From contig NZ_JAGIOR010000001.1 of the NCBI RefSeq assembly GCF_017876795.1, positions 2,506,501 to 2,570,500 on the forward strand: 64,000 nt of DNA, written 5' to 3'. The notes below the pieces were generated by a model. It saw only the letters and a list, made by a program, of their open reading frames with translations, did no database searches and was not told the origin of the DNA. The position numbers were made by a program, and so were the translations under genes. Origin of the DNA: Rhizobium leguminosarum (GTDB taxonomy: Bacteria > Pseudomonadota > Alphaproteobacteria > Rhizobiales > Rhizobiaceae). Below, piece by piece: positions 56,645 to 64,000 of this stretch. How positions within the stretch are numbered: position 1 is the stretch's first letter; each line of letters starts with the position of its first letter.

Positions 56645-57415
56645 GCTTGCACCTATCCGAATGTCGCTCTTGCTATCTCGACCAAAGCCGCCTTCACATC
56701 CGGTTCGTCGGTCAGGGGCTCGATGATTGCGGCGCGCACGGCGTCTGCGGACGGCAGTCCGGCGTCGATGAGGGTCGCGCAGTAGATGAGAAGACGCGTG
56801 GAGACGCCTTCCTCGAGGTCCTGTCCCTTGAGAACCCGCAAGCGGCGGGCGAGGTCGACGAGCGGCGCGACCCTGCCTTCGGCAAGGCCGCTCTCCAGCG
56901 ATATCGTCGTGATTTCCTGGTCGCGGGGAAGGAAGTCGAACTCAATGGAAACGAAACGCTGCCGCGTACTTGGCTTCAACGCCTTCATCAGGTTCTGGTA
57001 CCCCGGATTGTAGGACACGACCACCATGAAACCCGGTTGGGCCTCGAGAACCTCGCCGGTCCTTTCCAGCGGAAGGATCCGCCGGTCGTCGGTAAGCGGA
57101 TGAAGAACGACGGCGACATCCTTCCGGGCTTCGACAATCTCGTCGAGATAGCAGATTCCGCCAATGCGCACGGCCTTGGTCAGCGGGCCGTCGACCCAGA
57201 CCGTTTCTCCGCCCTTCAGCAGGTAGCGGCCGGTCAGATCGGCGGCGGTCAGATCGTCATGGCAGGATACTGTCGATACCGGCAGGCCCAGCCGGGCTGC
57301 CATGTGATGCACGAACCTGGTCTTTCCGCAGCCAGTCGGCCCTTTTAGGATCTGACGCCATATAAGCACTGCATATTTTGACAAACCGGTGTCTGGCTTA
57401 TGTCCGGATTGAAGG

Positions 57416-57757
57416 TCAGTAGTTGCGACCGTTTTGCTGTTTGAGCTTCTTGATACGGTGCCGTTGATAGGCGTCGATTTGCCGGAACAGCGGCATCCGT
57501 TTGTTAAAGATGAGATGCGTGATGGAGACGATGCAGGGGGTTTTGGTTTCCGGTCCGCCGATGTCCAACGCGCACACAATCCCGCCCTCTTCTCCCATGT
57601 AGAAAAGCCTTGTCACGTTGCAACCATCGGGGATCTCGAGATCCGGGGATTGCTTGGTCAGCGTTATTTTAAGCGTTTGAGACAGCCTCGTTTCGAGGGG
57701 AAGTGACGCCTCGAGTTCACGAACAAGGTGATCGGTTTTCTCAGGATCATCGATCAT
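57416..57757 (-). CDS. IS passenger ORF, copy 2
   Basis: A 113-residue frame as in copy 1, with two differences (NVTRLF for NVTSLF, RMPLF for RMPPF). It overlaps the transposase 3' end by 11 bases. Function unknown. Confidence 0.75.
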   Translation of the reverse strand: MIDDPEKTDHLVRELEASLPLETRLSQTLKITLTKQSPDLEIPDGCNVTRLFYMGEEGGIVCALDIGGPETKTPCIVSITHLIFNKRMPLFRQIDAYQRHRIKKLKQQNGRNY

Positions 57758-58994
57758 CGGCAACACTCTCGGCGATAGCGCTATCGGACACAACGGAGGT
57801 GGGCGAAATCGTGTAGTTCCACTCACCGTGGAAGGGATCACGATCAATATTGATTGCATTCATTTCAGCATCGGTGATCTTGATGGCCTTGGGATAGTCA
57901 TTTTCGTCGAGGCAACATTGAACGTCGAGCCCGTTGGCCGTCGTCGTGGCCCCGATCAGTTGAACGATGACCTCATGACTGACGAGGGGCTTGCCGCGCC
58001 AATTCTGTGTGATGAATGCAAATAGCCGGTGTTCTATGCGGTTCCATTTGCTGGTCCCCGGCGGGTGGTGAGCGACCGTGATAGCTAACCCAGTTTCATT
58101 GGCGAATGATTGAAGCTCGCGCTTCCACAGTCGCACACGGGCCCCGTTGCTGCCACCGCAATCGGCGGTAATGAGTAGACCGGTTGAACCAGGATAGCGG
58201 CTCTTTCCCAAGACATTCCACCACCGTCGAATGCTCTCTACGGCAAAGGCGGCGGTGTCATGATCGATGCCGACATTCACCCAACCCGAGTTGTTGGTGA
58301 TGTCGTAGACGCCGTAAGGTGCGACCTTGCCGAGTTCGGGTATCTTGAAGTCGTGAACGCGCACGGGTTCGGGGCCGCCTTTGGGACGCAGCTCACGCCC
58401 GCCGTTCTTGAAATCGCCAACCAGCTCCTTTTTCTTTGTGTCGACCGAAATGGCGGCCTGGCCGGCCGCCTGGAACTGCTTGATCTTCTCGTTGATGTGT
58501 TCGAACTGGGTGTCGCGGTCAGGATGAGACGCCCCCTCCAAGGTCTTCTTGTTGGCCTGGAGGCTGAAGCCAAGCTTGCGCAGCAGCCGACCAACCAACT
58601 TCTGGCTGGCCGTAAAGCCGCGTTGTGCCAATGCGCCGGCAAGGTGGCGCTGGCTTCTGCTCACCCACAACAATGCTGCTTCAGGATCGCCACGGATCGC
58701 CGATTGAACCAATTCTTCAAGTGCAGCCAAGAGGCCCGGCTCAGTCTCGATCTTTGGCCTGCGGCCGCCGCCCGGCCGCCGAACCCGGCGTTCCAGTCGT
58801 GCATCTGCGGTCCGCAACTCCGTAAGACCGCGCCCGATCGTACTGCGCGCAACGCCGGTCGCCGCCGAAACCGCCGTCACTCCACCCCGGCCCGCCGCGC
58901 GAGCCTCGGTTGCCGCCAACAAACGCCGTGCCCGCTCATCGAGATAAGGCGCAAGCGTCTCAAAGCGAGCTTTGATCGCCGCGATATCAATCAT
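57747..58994 (-). CDS. ISAzo13-family transposase, copy 2
   Basis: A 415-residue DDE transposase identical in amino-acid sequence to the copy at 33941-35188, with the same ITADCGGSNGAR and TSKWNRIEHRLF motifs. It is transcribed in the same direction as the nor operon, so transcription could read through into the 3' part of norQ and norD. Confidence 0.92.
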   Translation of the reverse strand: MIDIAAIKARFETLAPYLDERARRLLAATEARAAGRGGVTAVSAATGVARSTIGRGLTELRTADARLERRVRRPGGGRRPKIETEPGLLAALEELVQSAIRGDPEAALLWVSRSQRHLAGALAQRGFTASQKLVGRLLRKLGFSLQANKKTLEGASHPDRDTQFEHINEKIKQFQAAGQAAISVDTKKKELVGDFKNGGRELRPKGGPEPVRVHDFKIPELGKVAPYGVYDITNNSGWVNVGIDHDTAAFAVESIRRWWNVLGKSRYPGSTGLLITADCGGSNGARVRLWKRELQSFANETGLAITVAHHPPGTSKWNRIEHRLFAFITQNWRGKPLVSHEVIVQLIGATTTANGLDVQCCLDENDYPKAIKITDAEMNAINIDRDPFHGEWNYTISPTSVVSDSAIAESVADDR

Positions 58995-59269
58995 CCAGGT
59001 CGCTCAAATTCATTCGCCCACTGAATCAGAAAGTTTAACCTCCGTCCAGCATCGCTCATCTCTACACCAAGTAATCTACCAAGATCTAACGAATCGTTTG
59101 TTCCGTCTCAGGCCCTTAGCAATACGGGAAGCTGACGTTCCCAAGCGCGTTCGAATAGGGCGCATTCGTTGCCCTGAGCGGCGTAATGCGGGACTTCAGA
59201 TGATGTCGGCTCAAGAGGAAAATTCAGAGCAATTGTCAAGTTTTTTGATCTCCGGGGAGGGAAGCCCGC

Positions 59270-60610
59270 CTATTCGGCGGGCTGAGCTGCGGCGTGTGGC
59301 AATCGTTCCCGGCCGGGTACGAGGACCGACCAGATGAACATGAGAGCGCTGATGAAGACGAAGACGCCCGAGCCGAGCCTGATCCAGTAGAAGAGGGCGA
59401 GCTGGTCCTGGACGTCCATGTAGGCCTCTCCCAGCACTCTCTGCAGGTGCACCTGTACGACGCCAGCGAAGGTGAGGGCGAAGGTCATCGCGGACATCGC
59501 GCTGCACATGATCCAGAAGCTGGTGATCGAAAGCCACTGATTGTAAGGGGCGCGGCCCCGGATCTGCGGGATAGCGTAAGCCATCGCCGCGAGGTTCAGC
59601 ATGACGTATGCCCCGAAGAAGGCCAGATGGCCGTGCGCGGCTGTGACCTGGGTGCCGTGGGTGTAGTAGTTCACCGACGAGAGCGTGTGGAGGAAGCCCC
59701 AGACGCCGGCGCCGAAGAACGCCATGACCGAGCAGCCGATCGACCAAAGGAGTGCGGCCTTGTTCTCGTGCTTGCGTCCCGCCCGCCATGTCATCACGAA
59801 TGTGAAGGCGACCATCGTGAAGAAGGGGGCGACTTCAAGCGTGGAAAACAGGGAGCCGATCCACTGCCAGTAGCCGGGCGCGCCGATCCAGTAGTAGTGA
59901 TGACCAGTGCCGAGGATGCCGGAAAAGAGCGCAAGACCGATGATGACGTAGAGCCATTTCTCGATGACTTCCCTGTCGATCCCGTTGAGCTTGATCATCA
60001 GAAACGCCAGGACAGACGCCATGATCAGTTCCCAGACGCCTTCGACCCACAGATGGACGACATACCACCAGTACATCTTGTCCAGCGCGAGGTTGACGGG
60101 ATTGTAGAAGGCGAAGAGGAAGAAGATCGCGACGCCCCAGAGACCGAACAACAGGATGTTGGTGATCGTCGTCTTGCGGCCCTTCAGTGCGGTCATGGTG
60201 ATGTTGAACAAGAACATCAGCGCGACAACGACGATGCCGACCTTGATTGCGAACGGCTGCTCGAGAAACTCGCGCCCCTCGTGGATGTGGAACAGGTAGC
60301 CCACCACGGCAACGGCCGCGGCGACCAGGAAGATCCAGAACTGGGCGATCGCCAGCTTCGGACTGTAGAGCTCCGTCTCGCATTCCTCCGGAATGAGGAA
60401 GTAGGTCGTGCCCATGAACCCCATGAGCAGCCACACGATCAGGGCGTTCGTATGGATCATGCGGACGATGTTGAACGGCAGCACGACCGAGAGGGTGTTG
60501 GGCAGCACGTAGATCGTGCCGGCGATCACGCCGAACAGGAGCTGCGCCATGAAGAGGCCGAGAGCTCCGTAGAAGTAGAGCATTGCGACGCTTTGAGTCT
60601 TGTATTTCAT
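59270..60610 (-). CDS. norB: NorB, cytochrome bc-type nitric oxide reductase large subunit
   Basis: A 446-residue, 12-segment haem-copper oxidase relative. Haem and FeB ligands are visible: MIHTNALIVWLLMG, HLWVEGVWELIMAS (His plus the Glu typical of NorB), GTGHHYYWIG, and HTLSSVNYYTHGTQVTAAHGH. NorB reduces 2 NO to N2O in the inner membrane with NorC. Intact. It begins 19 bases after the norC stop; its stop lies 30 bases before the broken norQ. Confidence 0.97.
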   Translation of the reverse strand: MKYKTQSVAMLYFYGALGLFMAQLLFGVIAGTIYVLPNTLSVVLPFNIVRMIHTNALIVWLLMGFMGTTYFLIPEECETELYSPKLAIAQFWIFLVAAAVAVVGYLFHIHEGREFLEQPFAIKVGIVVVALMFLFNITMTALKGRKTTITNILLFGLWGVAIFFLFAFYNPVNLALDKMYWWYVVHLWVEGVWELIMASVLAFLMIKLNGIDREVIEKWLYVIIGLALFSGILGTGHHYYWIGAPGYWQWIGSLFSTLEVAPFFTMVAFTFVMTWRAGRKHENKAALLWSIGCSVMAFFGAGVWGFLHTLSSVNYYTHGTQVTAAHGHLAFFGAYVMLNLAAMAYAIPQIRGRAPYNQWLSITSFWIMCSAMSAMTFALTFAGVVQVHLQRVLGEAYMDVQDQLALFYWIRLGSGVFVFISALMFIWSVLVPGRERLPHAAAQPAE

Positions 60611-60629
60611 TTCTTGATCCTCTCGCCTC

Positions 60630-61082
60630 TCAGCCCGCCTGGTTCGGCGGCCAGTTCTGCGTCTTCATCTTGCTGACCCACTCGAGGAAGTCCGCGAGGT
60701 CGTCGACTTCGGGCTCGGTGAGATTGAACTGAGGCATCTGCCGACGGCCTTCGATGCCGGACGGCTGCGCGGCCATCCAAGCGTGAAGCGCCTCGCGAGC
60801 GCTCGCAGGATCCTTGTCCCCGCCCCACCGGATCCAGACGTTGGAAAGCTCAGGGGCGAAATAGGCGCCTTCGCCGTCCAACGTGTGGCAGTTGATGCAG
60901 GAGTTCTTTTCCCAGATGTGCTTGCCGCGGGCCACGGATTCCGTAAGCGTGGTCTCGTCGGTGGAAACCGTTCGGATGTAGTAGTGACTGTGGGCCGTGA
61001 GGCCGAGGAATATTGCAAAGAAGAAGGCCGAACCGCCGTAGAAGACGTTTCGGGCCGCGGTTTTTGTCAGGCGTTCAGCCAT
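60630..61082 (-). CDS. norC: NorC, membrane-anchored cytochrome c subunit of NO reductase
   Basis: A 150-residue protein with one N-terminal membrane anchor (VFYGGSAFFFAIFLGLTAH) and a single haem c site, NSCINCHTLDGEGAYFAPEL. A Met axial ligand is likely in RRQMPQFNLTEPEVDDL. It passes electrons to NorB. First gene of norCBQD, with an NnrR-type box about 98-111 bases upstream. Confidence 0.96.
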   Translation of the reverse strand: MAERLTKTAARNVFYGGSAFFFAIFLGLTAHSHYYIRTVSTDETTLTESVARGKHIWEKNSCINCHTLDGEGAYFAPELSNVWIRWGGDKDPASAREALHAWMAAQPSGIEGRRQMPQFNLTEPEVDDLADFLEWVSKMKTQNWPPNQAG

Positions 61083-61179
61083 CGATCATCCTTTCACGTC
61101 ATTGGCGAAACCGCCGTGACCTCGGAAATCGAGCCAAGGGCTCGTTGTGATGGGATGGCCCAATTGGCGGTAGGGCTCT

Positions 61180-61193
61180 TTGCAGATTCGCAA
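61180..61193. promoter_or_regulatory. NnrR-type box upstream of norC
   Basis: TTGCAGATTCGCAA has the TTGC-N6-GCAA form shared with the nirK and norE sites and is centred about 104 bases before the norC ATG at 61082. Confidence 0.7.
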
Positions 61194-61312
61194 GGACGAC
61201 GATGATTTGTTAGTTGATGCGAGCGGTTCCTCGGCGTCGCACACGCTGCAAGCCAGTGCCTGCCGTTAACCAAGTCGAATTTGTTTGATGTGAGACTGCG
61301 CTGACGCAAATG

Positions 61313-61603
61313 TCAGGTTACCGCCATGCCCACGATCGCGGCCCTGATAAGCGCGATCGCAAGCACTGCGGCTGCCCAGGCAATAAGCGCCCGCCTAATT
61401 GGAGAGCGGTCTTGTCGCTCTCCCATGAAGTCGAGGACGACGAGGCGCACTTTGGACACCGCGATAACTGCGACGACGACCGCGAACGCAAGTTTGGGCA
61501 TTGCCCCCTGAAGATAACCGGCCGCTGCGGAAACACACGCTGTGAGCGCCAAAAGCTGGACGAGCGCCCTAGACGGACGGATCTCGGCAGACCCTAGTTT
61601 CAT
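61313..61603 (-). CDS. norF: NorF, small membrane protein
   Basis: A 96-residue protein with three hydrophobic segments and the cytochrome oxidase subunit IV-like pattern (AVVVAVIAVSKVRLVVLDFMGER). NorF accompanies NorE in rhizobia and Paracoccus and supports NO reductase activity. Overlaps the norE stop by 4 bases (ATGA type). Confidence 0.85.
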   Translation of the reverse strand: MKLGSAEIRPSRALVQLLALTACVSAAAGYLQGAMPKLAFAVVVAVIAVSKVRLVVLDFMGERQDRSPIRRALIAWAAAVLAIALIRAAIVGMAVT

Positions 61604-62151
61604 AGCAGATACACCACAGGAAGCATCACCAGCCAGACGATATCGATCACGTGCCAGAGCGTCGTCATCAAATGTACGTTCTGAGGCGACGGGAAGCGGG
61701 CGACCAGCACGAGCAGCAGCGACCCGAACAGGACATGCGCCATATGGAAGCCGGTTATTAGAAGATATAGTTGCGAGAAAGTGTCGGCCGCCAGGAGCGA
61801 GGCGCCTTCCAGCCGATATTCATATAGCTTAAGTGCTACAAACAGAAATCCGCCTCCCGCCGCTGCAAGCAGCGTCAGGCGCTGGCTGCGTTGGTTCGCA
61901 CAGTTTGCCGCCTTCACGGCAAACCACCCGCTGGTCAGTAGGATAATGGTGTTAGCGAGGGCGATCGTCTGATGAAGCGTTGCCGCTCCCTTTGCGAATT
62001 CATCGGGATGTATCCACGAGGCGACGACATAGGCCGTCAGCAGCGCACCGAATGCCGCTAGCTCGCTCCACGCGAGTATCCACACAAGAAGGTCGCCGCT
62101 ATCCGACGCGGTTTCGCCGTCTGCGCCCTGAACAAGGTCGGTCGAAGTCAT
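61600..62151 (-). CDS. norE: NorE, cytochrome c oxidase subunit III-like protein
   Basis: A 183-residue membrane protein with five segments. DLLVWILAWSELAAFGALLTAYVVA, ALANTIILLTSGWFAVKAA and LLITGFHMAHVLFGSLLLVLV hold the subunit III pattern, and the end is YLL. It supports NO reductase function with NorF but is not essential for catalysis. An NnrR-type box lies 36-49 bases upstream. Confidence 0.92.
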   Translation of the reverse strand: MTSTDLVQGADGETASDSGDLLVWILAWSELAAFGALLTAYVVASWIHPDEFAKGAATLHQTIALANTIILLTSGWFAVKAANCANQRSQRLTLLAAAGGGFLFVALKLYEYRLEGASLLAADTFSQLYLLITGFHMAHVLFGSLLLVLVARFPSPQNVHLMTTLWHVIDIVWLVMLPVVYLL

Positions 62152-62185
62152 GACGTGAGCTTAGGGCCACGGTGGCGTCGGGTCT

Positions 62186-62199
62186 TTGCGGGAACGCAA
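62186..62199. promoter_or_regulatory. NnrR-type box upstream of norEF
   Basis: TTGCGGGAACGCAA (TTGC-N6-GCAA, extended by T/A to TTTGC..GCAAA), centred about 42 bases before the norE ATG at 62151, close to the -41.5 class II activator position if the leader is short. Confidence 0.72.
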
Positions 62200-62377
62200 A
62201 CAGGACGTCGTTGAACCCCGACGGATGCCGATGCGACAGGTCCGCGTCGTGTTGTCGGACTTCGTGCCTGAGTGGAAACCGGGAGAGTCTTCCCTATGCG
62301 AACGCGACGGGCTCGTCCGATAGCGACCAGCGCTCGCAGCCCCGGATGAGAGACCCGGCGCTGAACTCAAACTATCT

Positions 62378-62391
62378 TTGATCGATCTCAA
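62378..62391. promoter_or_regulatory. FNR-type box upstream of the hemerythrin unit
   Basis: TTGATCGATCTCAA sits within CTTTGA-tcgatc-TCAAAG, whose arms are perfectly symmetric. It is 47 bases before ATG 62439. The region 62200-62377 shows no gene. Confidence 0.65.
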
Positions 62392-62438
62392 AGAAAGTCC
62401 TCCGGAGACCTCCTATTGTCGCCGAAAAGGAGAACCGA

Positions 62439-62594
62439 ATGACTGATGCTCAGATCGGACTGTCGATAGCAACCCCTGTCATCGTGACGTTTGCGATAGC
62501 CCTCTTTCGCATGGGCGTACTGCAGCGGACAGGCGTTGTGACCGCCGTCCTGGCCGCCATCGCCATCGCCGCTAGCCTCTTTCTGCAGAGATAG
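62439..62594 (+). CDS. 51-residue membrane protein
   Basis: A two-segment small protein (VIVTFAIALF and VTAVLAAIAIAASLFL). AAGGAG lies 6-7 bases before ATG 62439, a good ribosome site. It is 3 bases upstream of the hemerythrin-like gene and follows the FNR-type box, so the two form one regulated unit. No family recognised. Confidence 0.65.
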   Translation: MTDAQIGLSIATPVIVTFAIALFRMGVLQRTGVVTAVLAAIAIAASLFLQR

Positions 62595-62597
62595 GAC

Positions 62598-63086
62598 ATG
62601 ACGAACGTTTTTTCGGAGAACTTTCCCGACCTCGAGGCCTGCTACGGGCAGCTCATCGGTTGGTGCGATCTACTCGAAGCGATAGCTGACTTCCTGCCGT
62701 GCCGTGTCGAAGACAGACTATGCGAGACCATCATCAACGGTCTCGTTCCCCTTCTCAGCACAACACATCCGCTGGAGGAGCAAGTGATTTCATCCCATCT
62801 GGGTTTGATCATGATCGATGATGAGCTGACGGAGGCGGCCGAGCGGCGTAGGACGAGCAGACTATTCGATGCCGACGCCGCGCAGGAAGTCGTCGACACA
62901 CTTTGCGAACTGAAGGCAGGACGATGCCATCTCTCCTGGGATGCGATTGGTTATCTCCTACGCTCGTTCTTCTGCTCGATGCGTCGGCATATCAAAGCGG
63001 AACGTGAGATCGTCCGTCAGATCCTGAAGGCATTGGCAAGACAAGTCTCGCAGCCAGCGGCTGTTGCTATCATAGAGGCGGCCTAG
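62598..63086 (+). CDS. Hemerythrin-like domain protein
   Basis: A 162-residue helical protein. His/Glu positions fit a hemerythrin four-helix bundle: LIGWCDLLEAIADFLP (no His in the usual place), STTHPLEEQVISSHLG, KAGRCHLSWDAIGYLLRSFFCSMRRHIKAEREI. Similar proteins occur in alphaproteobacterial denitrification clusters and may sense or buffer NO, O2 or iron. The assignment is based on the helix-and-His pattern only. Last gene before the integrase. Confidence 0.7.
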   Translation: MTNVFSENFPDLEACYGQLIGWCDLLEAIADFLPCRVEDRLCETIINGLVPLLSTTHPLEEQVISSHLGLIMIDDELTEAAERRRTSRLFDADAAQEVVDTLCELKAGRCHLSWDAIGYLLRSFFCSMRRHIKAEREIVRQILKALARQVSQPAAVAIIEAA

Positions 63087-63245
63087 ATCGCAGCGACGCG
63101 GCCCATCGGTTCCAGCTATGTCGCACCAGAAGCGGTATGACTCAGCCTGCAAGACTCATAGCGTTGTTTAAATGACGCCATTAGCGTGCTGATTATCAAT
63201 GTATATTAGCTGACAGTTGAAAATATCTGAATTGACGGTCTCGAC

Positions 63246-64000
63246 TTGTTGGACCACATTCTGGGTGGAAAATGGACCACTCGGGAGGACGCCGGCATCG
63301 ATAGCGGCAACGACAGATACCTCACCCGTCGCAATGGGGTCTACTGCTATAAGCGCCGCGTTCCGACACTTCTGTCCGACCTCGACGACCGCGCGCCGAT
63401 CATCAGGACCTCGCTCAAGACCTGCGATCTCGCCAAGGCGAGGGTGCTGCGGGACGGGTACGAGCGGGCGGACGACGATTTCTGGGGCGCGCTGCTTACC
63501 TCGGATTCCGCCGAGGCGGCGAGGCAGCGCTACCAGTTGGCAGTCCGCAGGGTGGCGGCGCTAGGCTTCACCTACCAGACGACGATGGAATCCTGTATGG
63601 CGCGTCCGGCGCCGAGCTTATTGACCGCTTGCGTGCCTTGATGGACTGCCGGCCAAATTCGCCGGCGTCGAACGTGCTGCTCGGGACCGTGGAGAGACCG
63701 AGCGTGGAGAAACCGAGTGTAACGATAACGGCCGCGTTCGAGATCTACGTCCGGGAAATCGCCGCCCCGGACCTCGCCGACAAGAGCGCCGGACAGAAGA
63801 ATAGCTGGCTCAAGGTAAAGCGCCGGGCTCTGACCAACTTCGTTCGACTGGTCGGAGACAAGCCGATCGGGGAGATCACTCGCGAGGACGCGCTGAAAAT
63901 CTATCGGTTCTGGCAGCAAAGGATCGCGCCTCCGGACGACGAGGATGCCAACCCGGTGGCGGCGACGCACGCCTCGACCAGCGGCAACCGCGATATTGGC
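63246..64000 (+). pseudogene. Phage-type site-specific integrase, frameshifted, cut by window edge
   Basis: The N-terminal DUF6538-type DNA-binding domain reads NDRYLTRRNGVYCYKRRVP, then RTSLKTCDLAKARVLRDGYE, and stops after 131 codons. In the next frame the text resumes DDGILYGASGAELIDRLRALM, then TITAAFEIYVREIAAP, KNSWLKVKRRALTNFVRLVGDKPIGEITREDAL, a typical core-binding domain. One missing base near 63580 would join them. The catalytic domain lies right of the window. Start codon uncertain (TTG 63246 opens the frame). Confidence 0.75.

Larger units (their letters stand above)
57348..59115 (-). mobile_element. ISAzo13-type insertion sequence, copy 2 (1768 bp) inside norQ
   Basis: Same length and ends as copy 1 at 33820-35587 but in the opposite orientation. 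It is flanked by a 3-bp duplication TTA (57345-57347 and 59116-59118 on the + strand). The host frame is restored exactly on excision, which fixes the ends to the base. Confidence 0.95.
56653..59239 (-). pseudogene. norQ: NorQ, MoxR-type AAA+ ATPase, interrupted by an IS
   Basis: The 3' part (56653-57347) encodes KGPTGCGKT (Walker A), VSCHDDLTAADLTGRYLL, GGICYLDEI (Walker B), VVSYNPGYQNLMKALKPSTRQRF and the C-terminal end. The 5' part lies across the IS at 59116-59239 and gives PHYAAQGNECALFERAW, then QLPVLL. Removing the IS (57348-59115) and one TTA joins these as LPVLLKGPTGCG in frame, 271 codons. A TTG at 59237-59239 with GGAG 10 bases upstream is the likely start. A 309-codon chimeric frame reads from the IS into norQ, keeping Walker A but lacking the native ~45 N-terminal residues. 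Confidence 0.93.

Noticed and set aside
59294..60676. 460-codon open frame on the + strand opposite norB/norC
   Set aside because: Antisense shadow of norB. Its composition is a string of charged residues with no fold pattern, while the minus strand gives clear NorB and NorC.

Overview
The window looks like an alphaproteobacterial chromosome of the Rhizobium etli/leguminosarum type. The genes are GC-rich, protein sequences have a rhizobial character, intergenic spaces carry RIME-like palindromic repeats, and there are many small regulator-plus-enzyme pairs. About 1-36.8 kb is ordinary core and accessory chromosome: the end of pdxJ, several divergent regulator/oxidoreductase pairs (HxlR/NmrA, Lrp/racemase, AraC/alcohol dehydrogenase), a TetR-MFS unit, a fused MarR-GNAT protein, an NDH-2 type dehydrogenase, a Tet(M)-like GTPase, a glycosyltransferase plus membrane protein pair, ilvC with its own TetR neighbour, a ParDE module, ilvE, an aminotransferase, a three-gene ferric/phosphonate-type ABC importer, and hydrolases.

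A tRNA-Lys (CTT) gene at 36.79 kb marks a change of content. From there to about 63.1 kb lies a denitrification island: tatA-like and nosR, an IS110/IS21 block, nnrR-nirV-nirK facing nnrS, a four-gene DUF2249/oxidase-like/DUF2249/MIP18 operon facing hemN, norCBQD, norEF, and a hemerythrin-like gene. A frameshifted phage-type integrase begins at 63.2 kb and runs off the window. Seven 14-bp FNR/NnrR-type boxes (TTG-N8-CAA) sit in front of the island's transcription units. They fall into two sequence classes: TTGC-N6-GCAA before nirK/nnrS, norC and norE, and TTGA-N6-(A/T)CAA before nosR, hemN, the DUF2249 operon and the hemerythrin gene.

The island appears to be decaying. norQ is split by a 1768-bp ISAzo13-type element with a 3-bp target duplication; an inverted second copy lies at 33.8-35.6 kb. 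norD has one extra base in an A6 run. nirK has an extra G in a G9 run and a missing hydrophobic core in its Tat leader. nosR stands without nosZ. As sequenced, neither nitrite reductase nor a matured NO reductase would be made, although nnrR, nnrS, norB, norC and hemN are intact. Several other genes in the window also carry single-base indels, so sequencing or assembly error must be excluded before the homopolymer lesions are taken as real; the IS insertion is independent of that doubt.
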